DNA from: Oceanobacillus senegalensis
GTDB taxonomy: Bacteria > Bacillota > Bacilli > Bacillales > Amphibacillaceae
DNA: 64,000 bases
Reading direction: 5' to 3'
NCBI RefSeq assembly: GCF_900176885.1
Contig: NZ_LT839648.1
Span: 1,267,049-1,331,048, forward strand
The notes below the pieces were generated by a model. That model made no database searches, was not told the origin of the DNA, and was given only the letters and a program-made list of their open reading frames with translations. This document shows, in pieces, positions 9,291 through 18,817 of this stretch (its first letter is position 1; every line of letters starts with the position of its first letter). The translations under genes were made by a program, and so were the position numbers.

Positions 9291-10937
9291 ATGAGTATTC
9301 AAAAAGACAACGCCAAAGAAAAATGGGAGAAATCGGTTTCGAAAACAATAAAGCGCTTTCCTGAAAGGAAGGAAACTTTTACTACTTCATCGAATATCGA
9401 AGTAAACAGGTTATATGAACCAAAGGATTCAAGTACTGCAGCAGAATTAGGTTATCCAGGAGAATATCCATATACACGTGGAATACAGCCGACTATGTAT
9501 CGTAGTCGATTTTGGACGATGAGGCAGTATGCAGGGTTTGGCTCTGCAAAAGAAACAAATAAGCGTTTTCGTTATCTACTGGAGCAAGGGCAAACAGGTT
9601 TGTCTGTCGCGTTTGATTTACCAACACAGATAGGCTACGATTCAGATGATTCGATGTCTGACGGTGAAGTAGGTAAGGTTGGTGTAGCTATTGATACATT
9701 AGATGATATGGAACAATTACTAGAAGGAATTCCATTGGACAAAGTTAGCACATCTATGACTATTAATGCACCAGCATCCGTATTGCTTTGTATGTACTTA
9801 GCTGTTGGTGAAAAACAGGGAGTACCTTTTGAGAAAATTACTGGTACGATACAAAATGATATATTAAAAGAATATATCGCTAGAGGTACATATATTTTCC
9901 CTCCAAAACCGTCTATGAGACTTATTACAAATATTTTTGAGTTTTGTAATGAATATGTGCCGAAATTTAATACAATTAGCATTTCTGGTTATCACATTCG
10001 TGAGGCGGGATCTAATGCTGTTCAAGAAGTTGCATTTACTATCGCTAATGGAATGGCATATGTGGATGCAGCAATCGAGTCAGGATTGAAGGTGGATGAC
10101 TTTGCTCCGCGTCTTGCATTTTTCTTCAATGCACATAATAACTTTTTGGAAGAAGTTGCAAAATTCCGTGCAGCTAGAAGAATTTGGGCAAAGATCATGC
10201 GCGAACATTATCATGCAAAAAATCCGAAAAGTTGGAAGCTTCGTTTTCATACACAGACGGGTGGATCTACACTAACAGCCCAACAGCCGGATAATAATAT
10301 TGTTCGAGTAACAATACAAGCATTGTCAGCAGTCCTAGGTGGGACACAAAGTCTGCACACCAATTCACGCGATGAAGCATTATCATTACCAACTGAGGAT
10401 TCGGCAAGGATTGCATTAAGAACACAACAAATTATTGCACATGAAAGTGGTGTAGCTGATACGGTAGATCCACTAGCAGGGTCTTATTATGTAGAATCAT
10501 TAACGGACGAGATAGAAAATAGAGTAAATGATTACTTGGATCGAATTCAAGAAATGGGTGGTGCAGTACAAGCTGTTGAGGAAGGCTATATGCAGAGGGA
10601 AATCCATCAAAATGCTTATGAGTTTCAAAAGAATGTAGAATCAAAAGACGAAATCATTGTTGGGTTGAATAAATTTGATTTAGAGGAAGAGGTAGAACCG
10701 GATTTATTAAGAGTAGATGAAGCATTAGAAAAAGAACAGGTAGAGTCATTAAAGATTGTACGAGAAAAACGTAACAACAAACTAGTGGAGAAAACACTGA
10801 ATGTCCTTAAAGAAAAGGCAAAGGATGAAAAAGCTAACCTTATTCCAGCTATTTTAGAAGCAGTTAGAGCATATGCATCTGTCGGTGAAATTTGCAATGT
10901 ACTTCGTGAAGAATTTGGAGAATACTCAGGAGTATAA
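9291..10937 (+). CDS. methylmalonyl-CoA mutase, large (catalytic) subunit
   Basis: A 548-residue catalytic TIM-barrel subunit without its own B12 domain; the B12 domain is in the next gene. It interconverts succinyl-CoA and methylmalonyl-CoA. Residues that choose the substrate are visible: Y80 in RQYAGF and R198 in YIARGTY correspond to Tyr89 and Arg207 of the Propionibacterium enzyme, which hold the free carboxylate. Isobutyryl-CoA mutases have Phe and Gln there. H235 in SGYHIREAG corresponds to catalytic His244. It starts behind GGGGGT. The [12 protein letters not shown] segment is otherwise closer to the isobutyryl-CoA type, so the specificity call relies on Y80 and R198. Confidence 0.88.
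   Translation: MSIQKDNAKEKWEKSVSKTIKRFPERKETFTTSSNIEVNRLYEPKDSSTAAELGYPGEYPYTRGIQPTMYRSRFWTMRQYAGFGSAKETNKRFRYLLEQGQTGLSVAFDLPTQIGYDSDDSMSDGEVGKVGVAIDTLDDMEQLLEGIPLDKVSTSMTINAPASVLLCMYLAVGEKQGVPFEKITGTIQNDILKEYIARGTYIFPPKPSMRLITNIFEFCNEYVPKFNTISISGYHIREAGSNAVQEVAFTIANGMAYVDAAIESGLKVDDFAPRLAFFFNAHNNFLEEVAKFRAARRIWAKIMREHYHAKNPKSWKLRFHTQTGGSTLTAQQPDNNIVRVTIQALSAVLGGTQSLHTNSRDEALSLPTEDSARIALRTQQIIAHESGVADTVDPLAGSYYVESLTDEIENRVNDYLDRIQEMGGAVQAVEEGYMQREIHQNAYEFQKNVESKDEIIVGLNKFDLEEEVEPDLLRVDEALEKEQVESLKIVREKRNNKLVEKTLNVLKEKAKDEKANLIPAILEAVRAYASVGEICNVLREEFGEYSGV
9350..9359 (+). promoter_or_regulatory. possible intragenic cre core near the start of the mutase gene
   Basis: The palindrome AAAGCGCTTT lies about 60 bases inside the mutase gene and matches the core of a catabolite-responsive element (about 11 of 14 positions with flanks). 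Such internal sites can block elongation in Bacillus. It may be chance codon use (IKRF). Confidence 0.25.
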
Positions 10938-10951
10938 GGGGGAATTTGAAA

Positions 10952-11779
10952 ATGGGGAAGAAAATTCGTGTATTAGTTGCTAAGCCAGGCCTTGATGGGC
11001 ATGATCGAGGAGCTTTGGTTATATCTCAAGCATTAAGGGACCATGGAATGGAAGTAATTTATACTGGGCTACGTCAATCACCGTTGCAAATTGCACAAGC
11101 AGCTATCCAGGAAGATGTTGATGTAGTAGGTTTATCTTCCTTATCAGGTGCACATAAGACTTTATTTCCAAAAGTAATAGAAGAACTTGAAAAGCGTGGA
11201 GCTGGTGATATCCCAGTTGTTGGTGGTGGCGTAATCCCCAGTGAAGATATCCCTTTCTTATTAGAAAAAGGGGTAAAGAGGGTTTTTACAAGTGGATCTT
11301 CCACAGAAGTTCTAGCAAATTATATTCAGGAATTAATTGATCCACAAACTGAGCAAGTACCACCACCAAAGAAAATTGCTCATATTGGAATTGCAGTAAA
11401 TAGCATTGACCAAGGGATGTCTTTTTACACCGATTCATTAGGACTTCAGCTTGAAGGAGTGGAGGAGGTTGAGTCAGAAGGTGTAAAAGTAGCATTTATT
11501 AAAATTGGCGATACACGATTTGAATTATTGGAACCGCTAACAGAAGAATCACCAATAAGGAAGTTTATTGACAAAAAGGGAGAAGGTATACATCATATTG
11601 CACTAGAAGTGGATGACATTCAAGCAAGACTTCAACAATTAAAAGATATTGGTGTGCCATTAATTAATGAGGAAGCTAAACTTGGTGCTCATAATAGCCA
11701 AGTATCATTCATACATCCAAATGCTACTGGTAAGGTTTTATTTGAGTTGTGTCAGTATCCTAAAGGTGGTGAAGCATAA
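10952..11779 (+). CDS. fused B12-binding mutase subunit and methylmalonyl-CoA epimerase
   Basis: A 275-residue fusion. Residues 4-130 are a cobalamin-binding domain with DGHDRG (D15, H17 and G20; His is the lower axial ligand), LSSLSG and VVGGGVIP. A linker [11 protein letters not shown] (131-141) leads to a vicinal-oxygen-chelate epimerase domain (142-275) with metal-ligand candidates H144 (AHIGIAV), the His pair in GIHHIALEV and the Glu in LFELCQ. One polypeptide therefore supplies the B12 half of the mutase and the enzyme that converts (S)- to (R)-methylmalonyl-CoA. AAGGGGG is 9 bases from ATG 10952 and only 3 from the in-frame TTG 10946. The stop overlaps the next start by one base. Confidence 0.9.
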   Translation: MGKKIRVLVAKPGLDGHDRGALVISQALRDHGMEVIYTGLRQSPLQIAQAAIQEDVDVVGLSSLSGAHKTLFPKVIEELEKRGAGDIPVVGGGVIPSEDIPFLLEKGVKRVFTSGSSTEVLANYIQELIDPQTEQVPPPKKIAHIGIAVNSIDQGMSFYTDSLGLQLEGVEEVESEGVKVAFIKIGDTRFELLEPLTEESPIRKFIDKKGEGIHHIALEVDDIQARLQQLKDIGVPLINEEAKLGAHNSQVSFIHPNATGKVLFELCQYPKGGEA

Positions 11780-13326
11780 TGGATATTTTTGACAAAATTA
11801 ATGAACTTTATGATAAACGAAGGCAAGTAGAACTTGGTGGTGGAGATGAAAGGATAGAAAAACAACACGCAAAAGGAAAAATGACAGCTAGAGAAAGAAT
11901 TGACTACCTATTAGATGAAGGTTCCTTTGTAGAATTAAATCCTTTTATCGAAACACGCGCTTCCGATTTTGGCATGAATAGCAATTCTGCAAAAGGAGAA
12001 GGTGTTGTTACTGGTTATGGAAAAATAAATGGAAAGCCTATATATTTATTTGCTCAAGACTTTACGGTATATGGTGGGGCATTAGGTGAAATGCATGGTA
12101 AAAAGATAGCAGCTGTGATGGATTTAGCAGCTAAAAATGGTTTCCCATTTATAGGATTAAATGATTCAGGCGGGGCGAGAATTCAAGAAGGGGTTTCTTC
12201 CCTTGATGGATATGGACAAGTATTTTATCGAAACTCCATTTATTCAGGAGTTATTCCTCAAATTTCAGTTATCATGGGACCGAGTGCTGGTGGTGCAGTG
12301 TATTCACCAGCCATAACAGATTTTGTGATTATGGTTGAGAAAACTTCGCAAATGTTTATAACCGGACCAAAAGTAATTGAAACAGTTACAGGTGAAAAGA
12401 TTTCATCGGAAGACCTTGGTGGTGCTTCTATTCACAATTCAAAAAGCGGAAATGCTCATTTTAAATCAGCTTCAGAGGAGGAAGCATTAGATTTAGTCAA
12501 AAAGTTAATAGACTATTTACCAGCCAATTATAAAGAACGTTCCGAACGAAAAGAAAATGAAACAAGTGATGAGTTAAGACCGGATTTAACGGATGTTGTC
12601 CCTTTCCATGCTGTTCGACCATATGATGTTAAAAAAGTAATTGACCAAGTAGTTGATTTAGATAGCTTTTTTGAAGTTCAACAGGATTTTGCAAAAAATG
12701 TTGTTGTGGGGTTTGCGCGCATTAAAGGGGAGACAGTTGGACTTGTCTGTAATCAGCCTAAATATATGGCAGGTGGATTAGATATAGATTCTAGTGATAA
12801 GGCTTCTCGCTTTATTCGTTTCTGCGATGCTTTTAATATACCACTGATTACATTTGAAGATGTTACTGGTTTCTTCCCTGGAGTCAAACAGGAGCACGGC
12901 GGTATTATTCGTCACGGTGCTAAGATTTTATATGCATATTCAGAGGCAACTGTTCCTAAAATTACGGTGATTACCCGTAAAGCTTTTGGTGGAGCCTATG
13001 TAGCACTTAACAGTAAGTCTATTGGTGCAGATATCGTGTATGCTTGGCCAAATGCTGAGATAGCTGTTATGGGTCCCGAAGGTGCGGCAAATATCATTTT
13101 CGCAAAAGAAATAGCTGAAAGTGATGAGCCGGAAAAGCTAAGACAGGAGAAAATTGATACATACCGTGAAAAATTTGCTAATCCGTATGTTGCAGCCGGT
13201 TTAGGAATGGTCGACGATGTCATAGATCCAAGAGAAACCAGAATGAAACTCATTCAAGCTCTAGAAATGCTTAGCAATAAACAAGAAGAACGACCAAATA
13301 AAAAACACGGAAATATCCCATTGTAA
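11779..13326 (+). CDS. propionyl-CoA carboxylase beta (carboxyltransferase) subunit
   Basis: A 515-residue biotin-dependent carboxyltransferase of the PccB/MmdA family. The two crotonase-like halves carry the expected glycine-rich acyl-CoA and biotin pockets: DSGGARIQEG and SAGGAVYSPA in the N half, GVKQEHGGIIRHGAK and RKAFGGAYVALNSK in the C half. In this operon it would produce or consume (S)-methylmalonyl-CoA from propionyl-CoA. The biotin carboxylase and biotin carrier subunits are not in the window. It is translationally coupled (one-base overlap) to the fusion gene. Confidence 0.9.
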   Translation: MDIFDKINELYDKRRQVELGGGDERIEKQHAKGKMTARERIDYLLDEGSFVELNPFIETRASDFGMNSNSAKGEGVVTGYGKINGKPIYLFAQDFTVYGGALGEMHGKKIAAVMDLAAKNGFPFIGLNDSGGARIQEGVSSLDGYGQVFYRNSIYSGVIPQISVIMGPSAGGAVYSPAITDFVIMVEKTSQMFITGPKVIETVTGEKISSEDLGGASIHNSKSGNAHFKSASEEEALDLVKKLIDYLPANYKERSERKENETSDELRPDLTDVVPFHAVRPYDVKKVIDQVVDLDSFFEVQQDFAKNVVVGFARIKGETVGLVCNQPKYMAGGLDIDSSDKASRFIRFCDAFNIPLITFEDVTGFFPGVKQEHGGIIRHGAKILYAYSEATVPKITVITRKAFGGAYVALNSKSIGADIVYAWPNAEIAVMGPEGAANIIFAKEIAESDEPEKLRQEKIDTYREKFANPYVAAGLGMVDDVIDPRETRMKLIQALEMLSNKQEERPNKKHGNIPL

Positions 13327-13390
13327 AAAGAGAAGCGGAAGTGACCGGTGATTAAAAGAATAAAGTACCTTAAATAATAGAAAAGTAGAA

Positions 13391-13606
13391 TTTTTATCGC
13401 AGGTTAAGGGATACCCCACCTCAAAAATGAAGGAAAAACGAATCAATTTAGGTGAAGGACATTGTGTCATACCCTTGTGGTATAAACTGCCCTAAAAGCC
13501 CGATTGCTTTGAGCTACAGGACGTAGGTCCGTTGCGACTTTAGCTTTTGTTCCTTTGTTTCTGTGGGGGATGAAAGACCTCTCACTGATTGAAGATTCAC
13601 TTTATT
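13391..13606. repeat. family A intergenic repeat, long copy
   Basis: The 360-bp gap between the carboxylase gene and the M20 peptidase holds no credible gene. It opens with TTTTATCGC and GGTTAAGGG and closes with CACTGATTGAAGATTCAC plus TTTATT. These two ends are next to each other in the short copy at 33.8 kb but are about 160 bp apart here. The interior, read on the minus strand, shares words (GGAACAAA, then TACGT-CTGTAG, then CAAA) with the copy at 37.1 kb. Confidence 0.7.
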
Positions 13607-13684
13607 AAATCTGTTATTCTCGGGTACTTTTTCTTTCATAACTTCCAAAAAATGTAGTAACCTATTCATTGGGAGGTTTTGAAC

Positions 13685-14812
13685 ATGACAACAGTGAATA
13701 AAGGACGATTGATTGAAGAATTTTTTGAATTAGTTCAAGTTGATTCTGAAACGAAGCATGAAGCTAAAATTGCTGAGGTATTAAAGAAAAAATTTACTGA
13801 CTTAGGTGTAGATGTTGTTGAAGATGACAGTAAAGAAAAAACAGGGCACGGTGCCGGGAACTTAATTTGTACGTTAAAAGGGGATAAAGAAGGAATAGAT
13901 CCAATCTACTTTACGTCGCATATGGATACCGTTGTACCCGGAAATAATATTCGTCCTTCGATTAATAATGGTTACATTACTTCGGATGGTACAACTATCC
14001 TTGGTGCAGATGATAAAGCAGGATTAGCTGCCATATTAGAATCTTTACATGTAATAAAAGAGAATAACATTCAGCATGGAGATATTCAGTTTATTATTAC
14101 TGTAGGTGAGGAATCTGGATTAGTCGGTGCTAAAGCATTAGATAAATCTTTATTACAGGCTAAGTACGGTTATGCTCTTGATAGTAATGGAGAGGTTGGA
14201 GATATTATTGTAGCTGCTCCGACTCAAGCTAAAATTCATGCAATCATTAAAGGAAAAACTGCACATGCTGGACTTGAACCTGAGAAAGGCGTATCGGCTA
14301 TTACATTAGCCGCTAAGGCGATCTCTAAGATGCCACTTGGAAGAATTGATGAAGATACAACTGCAAATATTGGAAGGTTTGAAGGTGGAAAGCAAACAAA
14401 TATTGTAGTGGACCATGTTGAAATCCTAGCAGAAGCCAGATCTTTAGTTCCAAGCAAAATGGAAGCGCAAGTTACTAAAATGAAGGAAGCTTTTATACAA
14501 ACAGCTGAAGAATATGGTGGAGAAGCGGAAGTCGAAATTAAAGTAATGTATCCAGGATTTAGTCAAAAAGAAGGCGATGAAGTAGTTGAAATTGCAAGAA
14601 ATGCGGCTAAGTCTATCGGAAGAGAAAGTAAGCTATTAAAAAGTGGTGGAGGCAGCGATGCTAACATCATTGCTGGATTAGGAATCCCAACAGTTAATCT
14701 GGCGGTAGGGTATGAAGAAATTCATACAACAAATGAACGAATTGCTGTAGATGATTTGGTAAAAATAACGGAATTAGTCATTTCTATCATCAATGAAGTG
14801 GCAAAAAACTAG
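13685..14812 (+). CDS. M20 family peptidase, PepT-like (YqjE)
   Basis: A 375-residue zinc peptidase of the peptidase T/ArgE family, similar in length and motifs to B. subtilis YqjE. Metal-binding features are H79 and D81 (SHMDTVVPG), D109 in GADDKAG, the catalytic GEESGLVG pair of Glu, and a C-terminal His in EEIHTTNE. It is predicted to be a cytosolic aminotripeptidase; the exact substrate cannot be read from the sequence. GGGAGG is 8 bases from ATG 13685; the in-frame TTG 13679 is too close to it. Monocistronic, with a terminator just after the stop. Confidence 0.88.
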   Translation: MTTVNKGRLIEEFFELVQVDSETKHEAKIAEVLKKKFTDLGVDVVEDDSKEKTGHGAGNLICTLKGDKEGIDPIYFTSHMDTVVPGNNIRPSINNGYITSDGTTILGADDKAGLAAILESLHVIKENNIQHGDIQFIITVGEESGLVGAKALDKSLLQAKYGYALDSNGEVGDIIVAAPTQAKIHAIIKGKTAHAGLEPEKGVSAITLAAKAISKMPLGRIDEDTTANIGRFEGGKQTNIVVDHVEILAEARSLVPSKMEAQVTKMKEAFIQTAEEYGGEAEVEIKVMYPGFSQKEGDEVVEIARNAAKSIGRESKLLKSGGGSDANIIAGLGIPTVNLAVGYEEIHTTNERIAVDDLVKITELVISIINEVAKN

Positions 14813-14820
14813 TTGCGAAA

Positions 14821-14862
14821 GAAGTATTTCCAATCTAAATGAATTGGGGTACTTCTTTTTTT
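14821..14862 (+). terminator. terminator after the M20 peptidase
   Basis: GAAGTA and CCAAT pair with ATTGG and TACTTC around a short loop, with minor bulges, followed by seven T. Confidence 0.85.
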
Positions 14863-15016
14863 ATGCAAGTTAACAGTAATACTCTCACCCCATTATGGGG
14901 AAAATACATCTCTATTTATAAACACCCCCATTACTCTTTTCTTTCGTGTTTCCACTTGGACAGTGTTAGATATGCTATAATTAAAGAAATGAAATCATAC
15001 TAGTTAGGGTGGTTAT

Positions 15017-16264
15017 ATGTCTTTACCAAAGCAGAAAAAAAGGAGAGTTATCTTTCATATTGATATGAATTGCTTTTACGCTTCCGTTGAAATGGCGTAT
15101 AACCCGAAATTAAAAGGGAAGCCCTTAGCTATTGCAGGAAATCCGGAGGAACGAAGAGGAGTTGTTGTTACGAGTAGTTACGAGGCTAGAGCAAAAGGTA
15201 TAAAGACAACGATGAATGTTTGGCAGGCTAAAAAGCTGTGTCCAAACATCATTATAATGAAACCCAATTTTACTCGTTATCGTGCAGCTTCCAAACAATT
15301 ATTTAAAATATTATCGGAAATCACTCCATATGTTCAACCAGTTTCTATTGATGAAGGCTATATGGATGTTACTGAAGTAAAATCTAAAAATCCCATCAAA
15401 TTAGCAGAAGATTTACAACAAAAAACTTTAAAAGAATTGGATTTACCATGCAGTATCGGCATTGCACCAAATAAATTCTTAGCTAAGATGGCATCTGATA
15501 TGAAGAAGCCATTAGGCATCACTGTACTAAGAAAACGCGAGCTAGATAAGATACTCTGGCCACTTCCTGTAGAAGAAATGTATGGTGTTGGAGAAAAAAC
15601 AGCCAATAAATTAAAAAAGATGGGGATCAAAACCATTGGTGATTTAGCTAAGGAAGATACGTATCGTTTAAAACAATTATTCGGAATTAATGGAGAACGT
15701 TTGAAAAATAGAGCAAATGGAATTGATTCCCGACCTGTTGATCCAGATGCTATTTATGACTTTAAAAGTATAGGTAATTCTCAGACCTTGACGGAGGATA
15801 CAACTAATTTAGGTGAGATTCATAAGTTAATGGACTTTTTGGCAGATAACATTGAACAAAGAATGAAGCGAAAAAATGTTGCAGGGAAGAGTATTCAGTT
15901 AATGATTCGTTATCATGACAGAAAAACGATAACAAGAAGTAAAAAGCTACAACATTACATCGAGGATAAAGCTGATATACTTTTTATTGCAAAGGAATTA
16001 CTGGAACAACATTGGAATTTAGAGCCTATACGATTAATAGGAATTACGATTCAAGATGTGGAAAATAAACAAAATATTGGTGAACAATTGGATTTATTTA
16101 CGTATGAAAAACAAGTTGGAAAAGAGAGATTATATCAGACAATAGATAACCTTACAGAGAAATACGGAAAAAATCCGTTTAAGGAGTTACAAACGCAGGA
16201 TAGGAGAGAGATGAACCCAAGTACTAGTTTTCAAAAAGATTTTTTGGATGACTATAGAAATTAA
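15017..16264 (+). CDS. dinB: DNA polymerase IV (Y family)
   Basis: A 415-residue translesion polymerase. Catalytic acids are D16 in FHIDMNCFYASVE and D112-E113 in VSIDEGYMD; the steric region YEARAKGIK and the little-finger domain follow. A helix-hairpin-helix (YGVGEKTANKLKKMGI) lies mid-protein. Near the C-terminus EQLDLFTYE is a good sliding-clamp binding peptide. The length equals B. subtilis YqjH. The start ATG 15017 follows TTAGGGTGG. Its 3' end converges on the aldehyde dehydrogenase. Confidence 0.95.
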   Translation: MSLPKQKKRRVIFHIDMNCFYASVEMAYNPKLKGKPLAIAGNPEERRGVVVTSSYEARAKGIKTTMNVWQAKKLCPNIIIMKPNFTRYRAASKQLFKILSEITPYVQPVSIDEGYMDVTEVKSKNPIKLAEDLQQKTLKELDLPCSIGIAPNKFLAKMASDMKKPLGITVLRKRELDKILWPLPVEEMYGVGEKTANKLKKMGIKTIGDLAKEDTYRLKQLFGINGERLKNRANGIDSRPVDPDAIYDFKSIGNSQTLTEDTTNLGEIHKLMDFLADNIEQRMKRKNVAGKSIQLMIRYHDRKTITRSKKLQHYIEDKADILFIAKELLEQHWNLEPIRLIGITIQDVENKQNIGEQLDLFTYEKQVGKERLYQTIDNLTEKYGKNPFKELQTQDRREMNPSTSFQKDFLDDYRN

Positions 16265-16447
16265 TATATTAAATTATTACTAAAGTATAGTTGCAAAATG
16301 GATAGAGTGTGCATTCGTTTCATTTGTTGAATGGTACGTTCTCACTGCTACTTAAAATACAATACGCTTTACCGGGAGAGGAAGTCTGGTATGATGTCAC
16401 ATTCCTTCCAATACGAAGTCAAAAATGCAATAGGTCTGTATGATAAA

Positions 16448-16485
16448 AGGTAAGATTTCATGATAAGAGAAATCTTACCTTTTTT
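16448..16485. terminator. bidirectional terminator between dinB and the aldehyde dehydrogenase
   Basis: AGGTAAGATTTC and GAAATCTTACCT form a perfect 12-bp stem with A and T tracts on both sides, between two convergent genes. The preceding 180 bases (16265-16447) contain no gene I recognise. Confidence 0.93.
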
Positions 16486-16490
16486 AGCCT

Positions 16491-17861
16491 CTATTTTATT
16501 ACTTTCTTTACGATTGATTCTGTAATTTTACCACCAGGGTATCTGAAAGGTAAATCAAATTTGGTTGTTTGTTTTAAGATACTTTTTTCATGGGAAAACG
16601 TATCAAAGCTATATTTCCCATGATAGCTTCCCATACCACTGGAACCAACGCCCCCAAATGGGAGATGTGGGTTGGCTAAATGGGATAATGTATCATTGAT
16701 AGTACCGCCCCCAAATGGTACATAACTTATTACTTGTTGCTGTACTTGACTATCTTCACCAAAATAATATAGGGCTAAAGGTTTGTCTTGTGTTTTTATT
16801 TTATTTAACGCTTCTTCTAAGTCTGCAAAATTTAAAACTGGTAAAATGGGCCCGAAGATTTCTTCCTTCATAATTGGATCATCCCAGGTAATCCTATCTA
16901 GTATCGTAGGTTCAATCATTAGTGTCTCCCTATTGGTTCTGCCGCCATGAAGAATCGTACCATTCGTTAAAAAACTGGATATACGATCAAAATGTTTTTC
17001 ATTAATAATTCGAGTATAATCGTTATTTTTTAATGGATCTTTACTATAAAATGTTCGAATATATTTTTTGACTGCTTTTAAAAACTTAAATTTAACTTTT
17101 TCATGTACATAAACATAATCTGGTGCAACACAGGTTTGCCCTGCATTTGTAAACTTCCCCCAAACCATCCGTTTAGCAGCTAAGTTAATATTTGCATCTT
17201 GATCAACAATAGCCGGGCTCTTACCACCTAATTCTAATGTTACTGGTGTTAAGTGTTCACTAGCGGCTTTCATTACTATTTTCCCTACAGTGGAATTCCC
17301 TGTAAAAAATATTTTATCAAATGGCTGTTTTAATAGTTCGGTAGTTATTTCTTTGTTGCCTTGCACTACTGTAAAAAATGAAGGATCAAAGTAACTTTCA
17401 ACCATCTCTTTTATTAGAGATGATGTTTCCTTAGCATGTTCAGATGGCTTTAAAACAACACAGTTACCAGCGGATATGGCACCAATTATAGGGGCGAGTG
17501 CCAGCTGAAGAGGGTAATTCCATGGTGAAATTACTAATGATACCCCGTAAGGCTCTCGTAGAATATAGCTTTTTGCTCCTTTATGTGTTATGGGCGTAGT
17601 TACTTTATCAGGCTCCATCCAGTACCGAAGATTTTTAAGCGCGTAATCAATTTCTGAATATAGAAAACCTAATTCTGTTGTAAATACCTCAGATTTTGAT
17701 TTATTTAAATCCTTTTTTAATGCCCGATAAATTTGTGGTTCATGTGTTTTTAACATCTTTTTTAACGTTTCTAATTGTTTTTTTCTATAATCATAAGAAA
17801 CTGTATTTCCGTTTAAAAAGTAAGTACGAGCATCAGATACTAGTTTTTCTGTCGTTTCCAT
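16491..17861 (-). CDS. aldehyde dehydrogenase, class 3 type (YwdH-like)
   Basis: A 456-residue NAD(P)-dependent aldehyde dehydrogenase lacking the long N-terminal arm, as in class 3 and fatty-aldehyde enzymes. The catalytic base is E210 in TLELGGKSP and the nucleophile C244 in NAGQTCVAPDY; NAD-binding FTGNSTVGK is at 187-194. It probably oxidises medium or long chain aldehydes, but the substrate is not visible. It lies 14 bases after rnz on the minus strand and probably shares its transcript, which also contains namA and the phosphodiesterase. Confidence 0.9.
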   Translation of the reverse strand: METTEKLVSDARTYFLNGNTVSYDYRKKQLETLKKMLKTHEPQIYRALKKDLNKSKSEVFTTELGFLYSEIDYALKNLRYWMEPDKVTTPITHKGAKSYILREPYGVSLVISPWNYPLQLALAPIIGAISAGNCVVLKPSEHAKETSSLIKEMVESYFDPSFFTVVQGNKEITTELLKQPFDKIFFTGNSTVGKIVMKAASEHLTPVTLELGGKSPAIVDQDANINLAAKRMVWGKFTNAGQTCVAPDYVYVHEKVKFKFLKAVKKYIRTFYSKDPLKNNDYTRIINEKHFDRISSFLTNGTILHGGRTNRETLMIEPTILDRITWDDPIMKEEIFGPILPVLNFADLEEALNKIKTQDKPLALYYFGEDSQVQQQVISYVPFGGGTINDTLSHLANPHLPFGGVGSSGMGSYHGKYSFDTFSHEKSILKQTTKFDLPFRYPGGKITESIVKKVIK

Positions 17862-17875
17862 AGCAGTTTTCTCCT

Positions 17876-18799
17876 CTATTGTTGTTGACTGATAATTATC
17901 TTTGTAAAATCATTAGCTAACACGGTGTTAGGGAATATTTCTTTAGCCTCACAAAGTAATTTTTCATGATTATTCTGCTGGTAACGTGATGAGATATGTG
18001 TTAGGACAAGATTTTTTACATTACCTTTTAAAGCTAAACTTGCAGCTTGTGTAGTAGTTGAATGAAAATACTCTTTGGCTAGATTTTCTTTTTCATTTTC
18101 AAATGTAGCTTCATGAACAAGGATATTAGAATCCTTAATAAAAGAAATATGTTCTTCTACATACCGTGTATCCCCAAGTATGCTAATGATTCTCCCTTTT
18201 TTATCAGGACCAATAAAGTTATCTCGGTGGATAGATTTCCCATCAATTTCTACGATAGGATTTTCTTTAATTTCCTTATAAATCGGTCCTGGTTGGATAC
18301 CGATTTCTTTTAATTTATTGACTAATAATTCCCCAGGTTTATTCTTTTCTACAATTCGATATCCAAAGGAAGGGATTCCATGATCAAGTTTTTTAGCATA
18401 TACTTCCACATAGTCATCCTCGAGAATTTTCCCTTCCGAAATTTCCACAAAGGAGATAGGATAGGTTAGATGGGATGAGCTTATCCGGAGAGTAGTTTCA
18501 ATAAATTCCTTAATTCCACTAGGACCATAGACAGTTAGTTCATCGTCTCCCCCTTGAAATGAACGACTACTAAGAAAACCAGGTAGCCCAAAAATATGAT
18601 CCCCATGTAAATGGGTGATAAAGATTTTATTTATCTTTCTAGGTTTAATCGATGTATGTAAAATTTGATGCTGAGTTGCTTCACCACAATCGAATAACCA
18701 AATACTATTTATTTCTTGTAGCAATGATAAGGCAATACTAGTTACGTTACGCTCCTTAGATGGAACACCTGCACCAGTACCAAGAAAAAGTAATTCCAT
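17876..18799 (-). CDS. rnz: ribonuclease Z (tRNA 3' processing)
   Basis: A 307-residue metallo-beta-lactamase nuclease, exactly the length of B. subtilis RNase Z. It cleaves tRNA precursors that lack an encoded CCA just after the discriminator base. The zinc motif is H63-x-H65-x-D67-H68 in [13 protein letters not shown]; later ligands are in LGDTRY and LTHISSRY. An exosite arm lies between about 150 and 185. It is 18 bases downstream of namA. Confidence 0.95.
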   Translation of the reverse strand: MELLFLGTGAGVPSKERNVTSIALSLLQEINSIWLFDCGEATQHQILHTSIKPRKINKIFITHLHGDHIFGLPGFLSSRSFQGGDDELTVYGPSGIKEFIETTLRISSSHLTYPISFVEISEGKILEDDYVEVYAKKLDHGIPSFGYRIVEKNKPGELLVNKLKEIGIQPGPIYKEIKENPIVEIDGKSIHRDNFIGPDKKGRIISILGDTRYVEEHISFIKDSNILVHEATFENEKENLAKEYFHSTTTQAASLALKGNVKNLVLTHISSRYQQNNHEKLLCEAKEIFPNTVLANDFTKIIISQQQ

Positions 18800-18817
18800 A
18801 ATTTAGATCCTCCAACA

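Noticed and set aside
14970-15000. Sigma-A promoter before dinB (TTGGAC and TATAAT)
   Set aside because: The spacer is only 14 bases, too short for a normal promoter.
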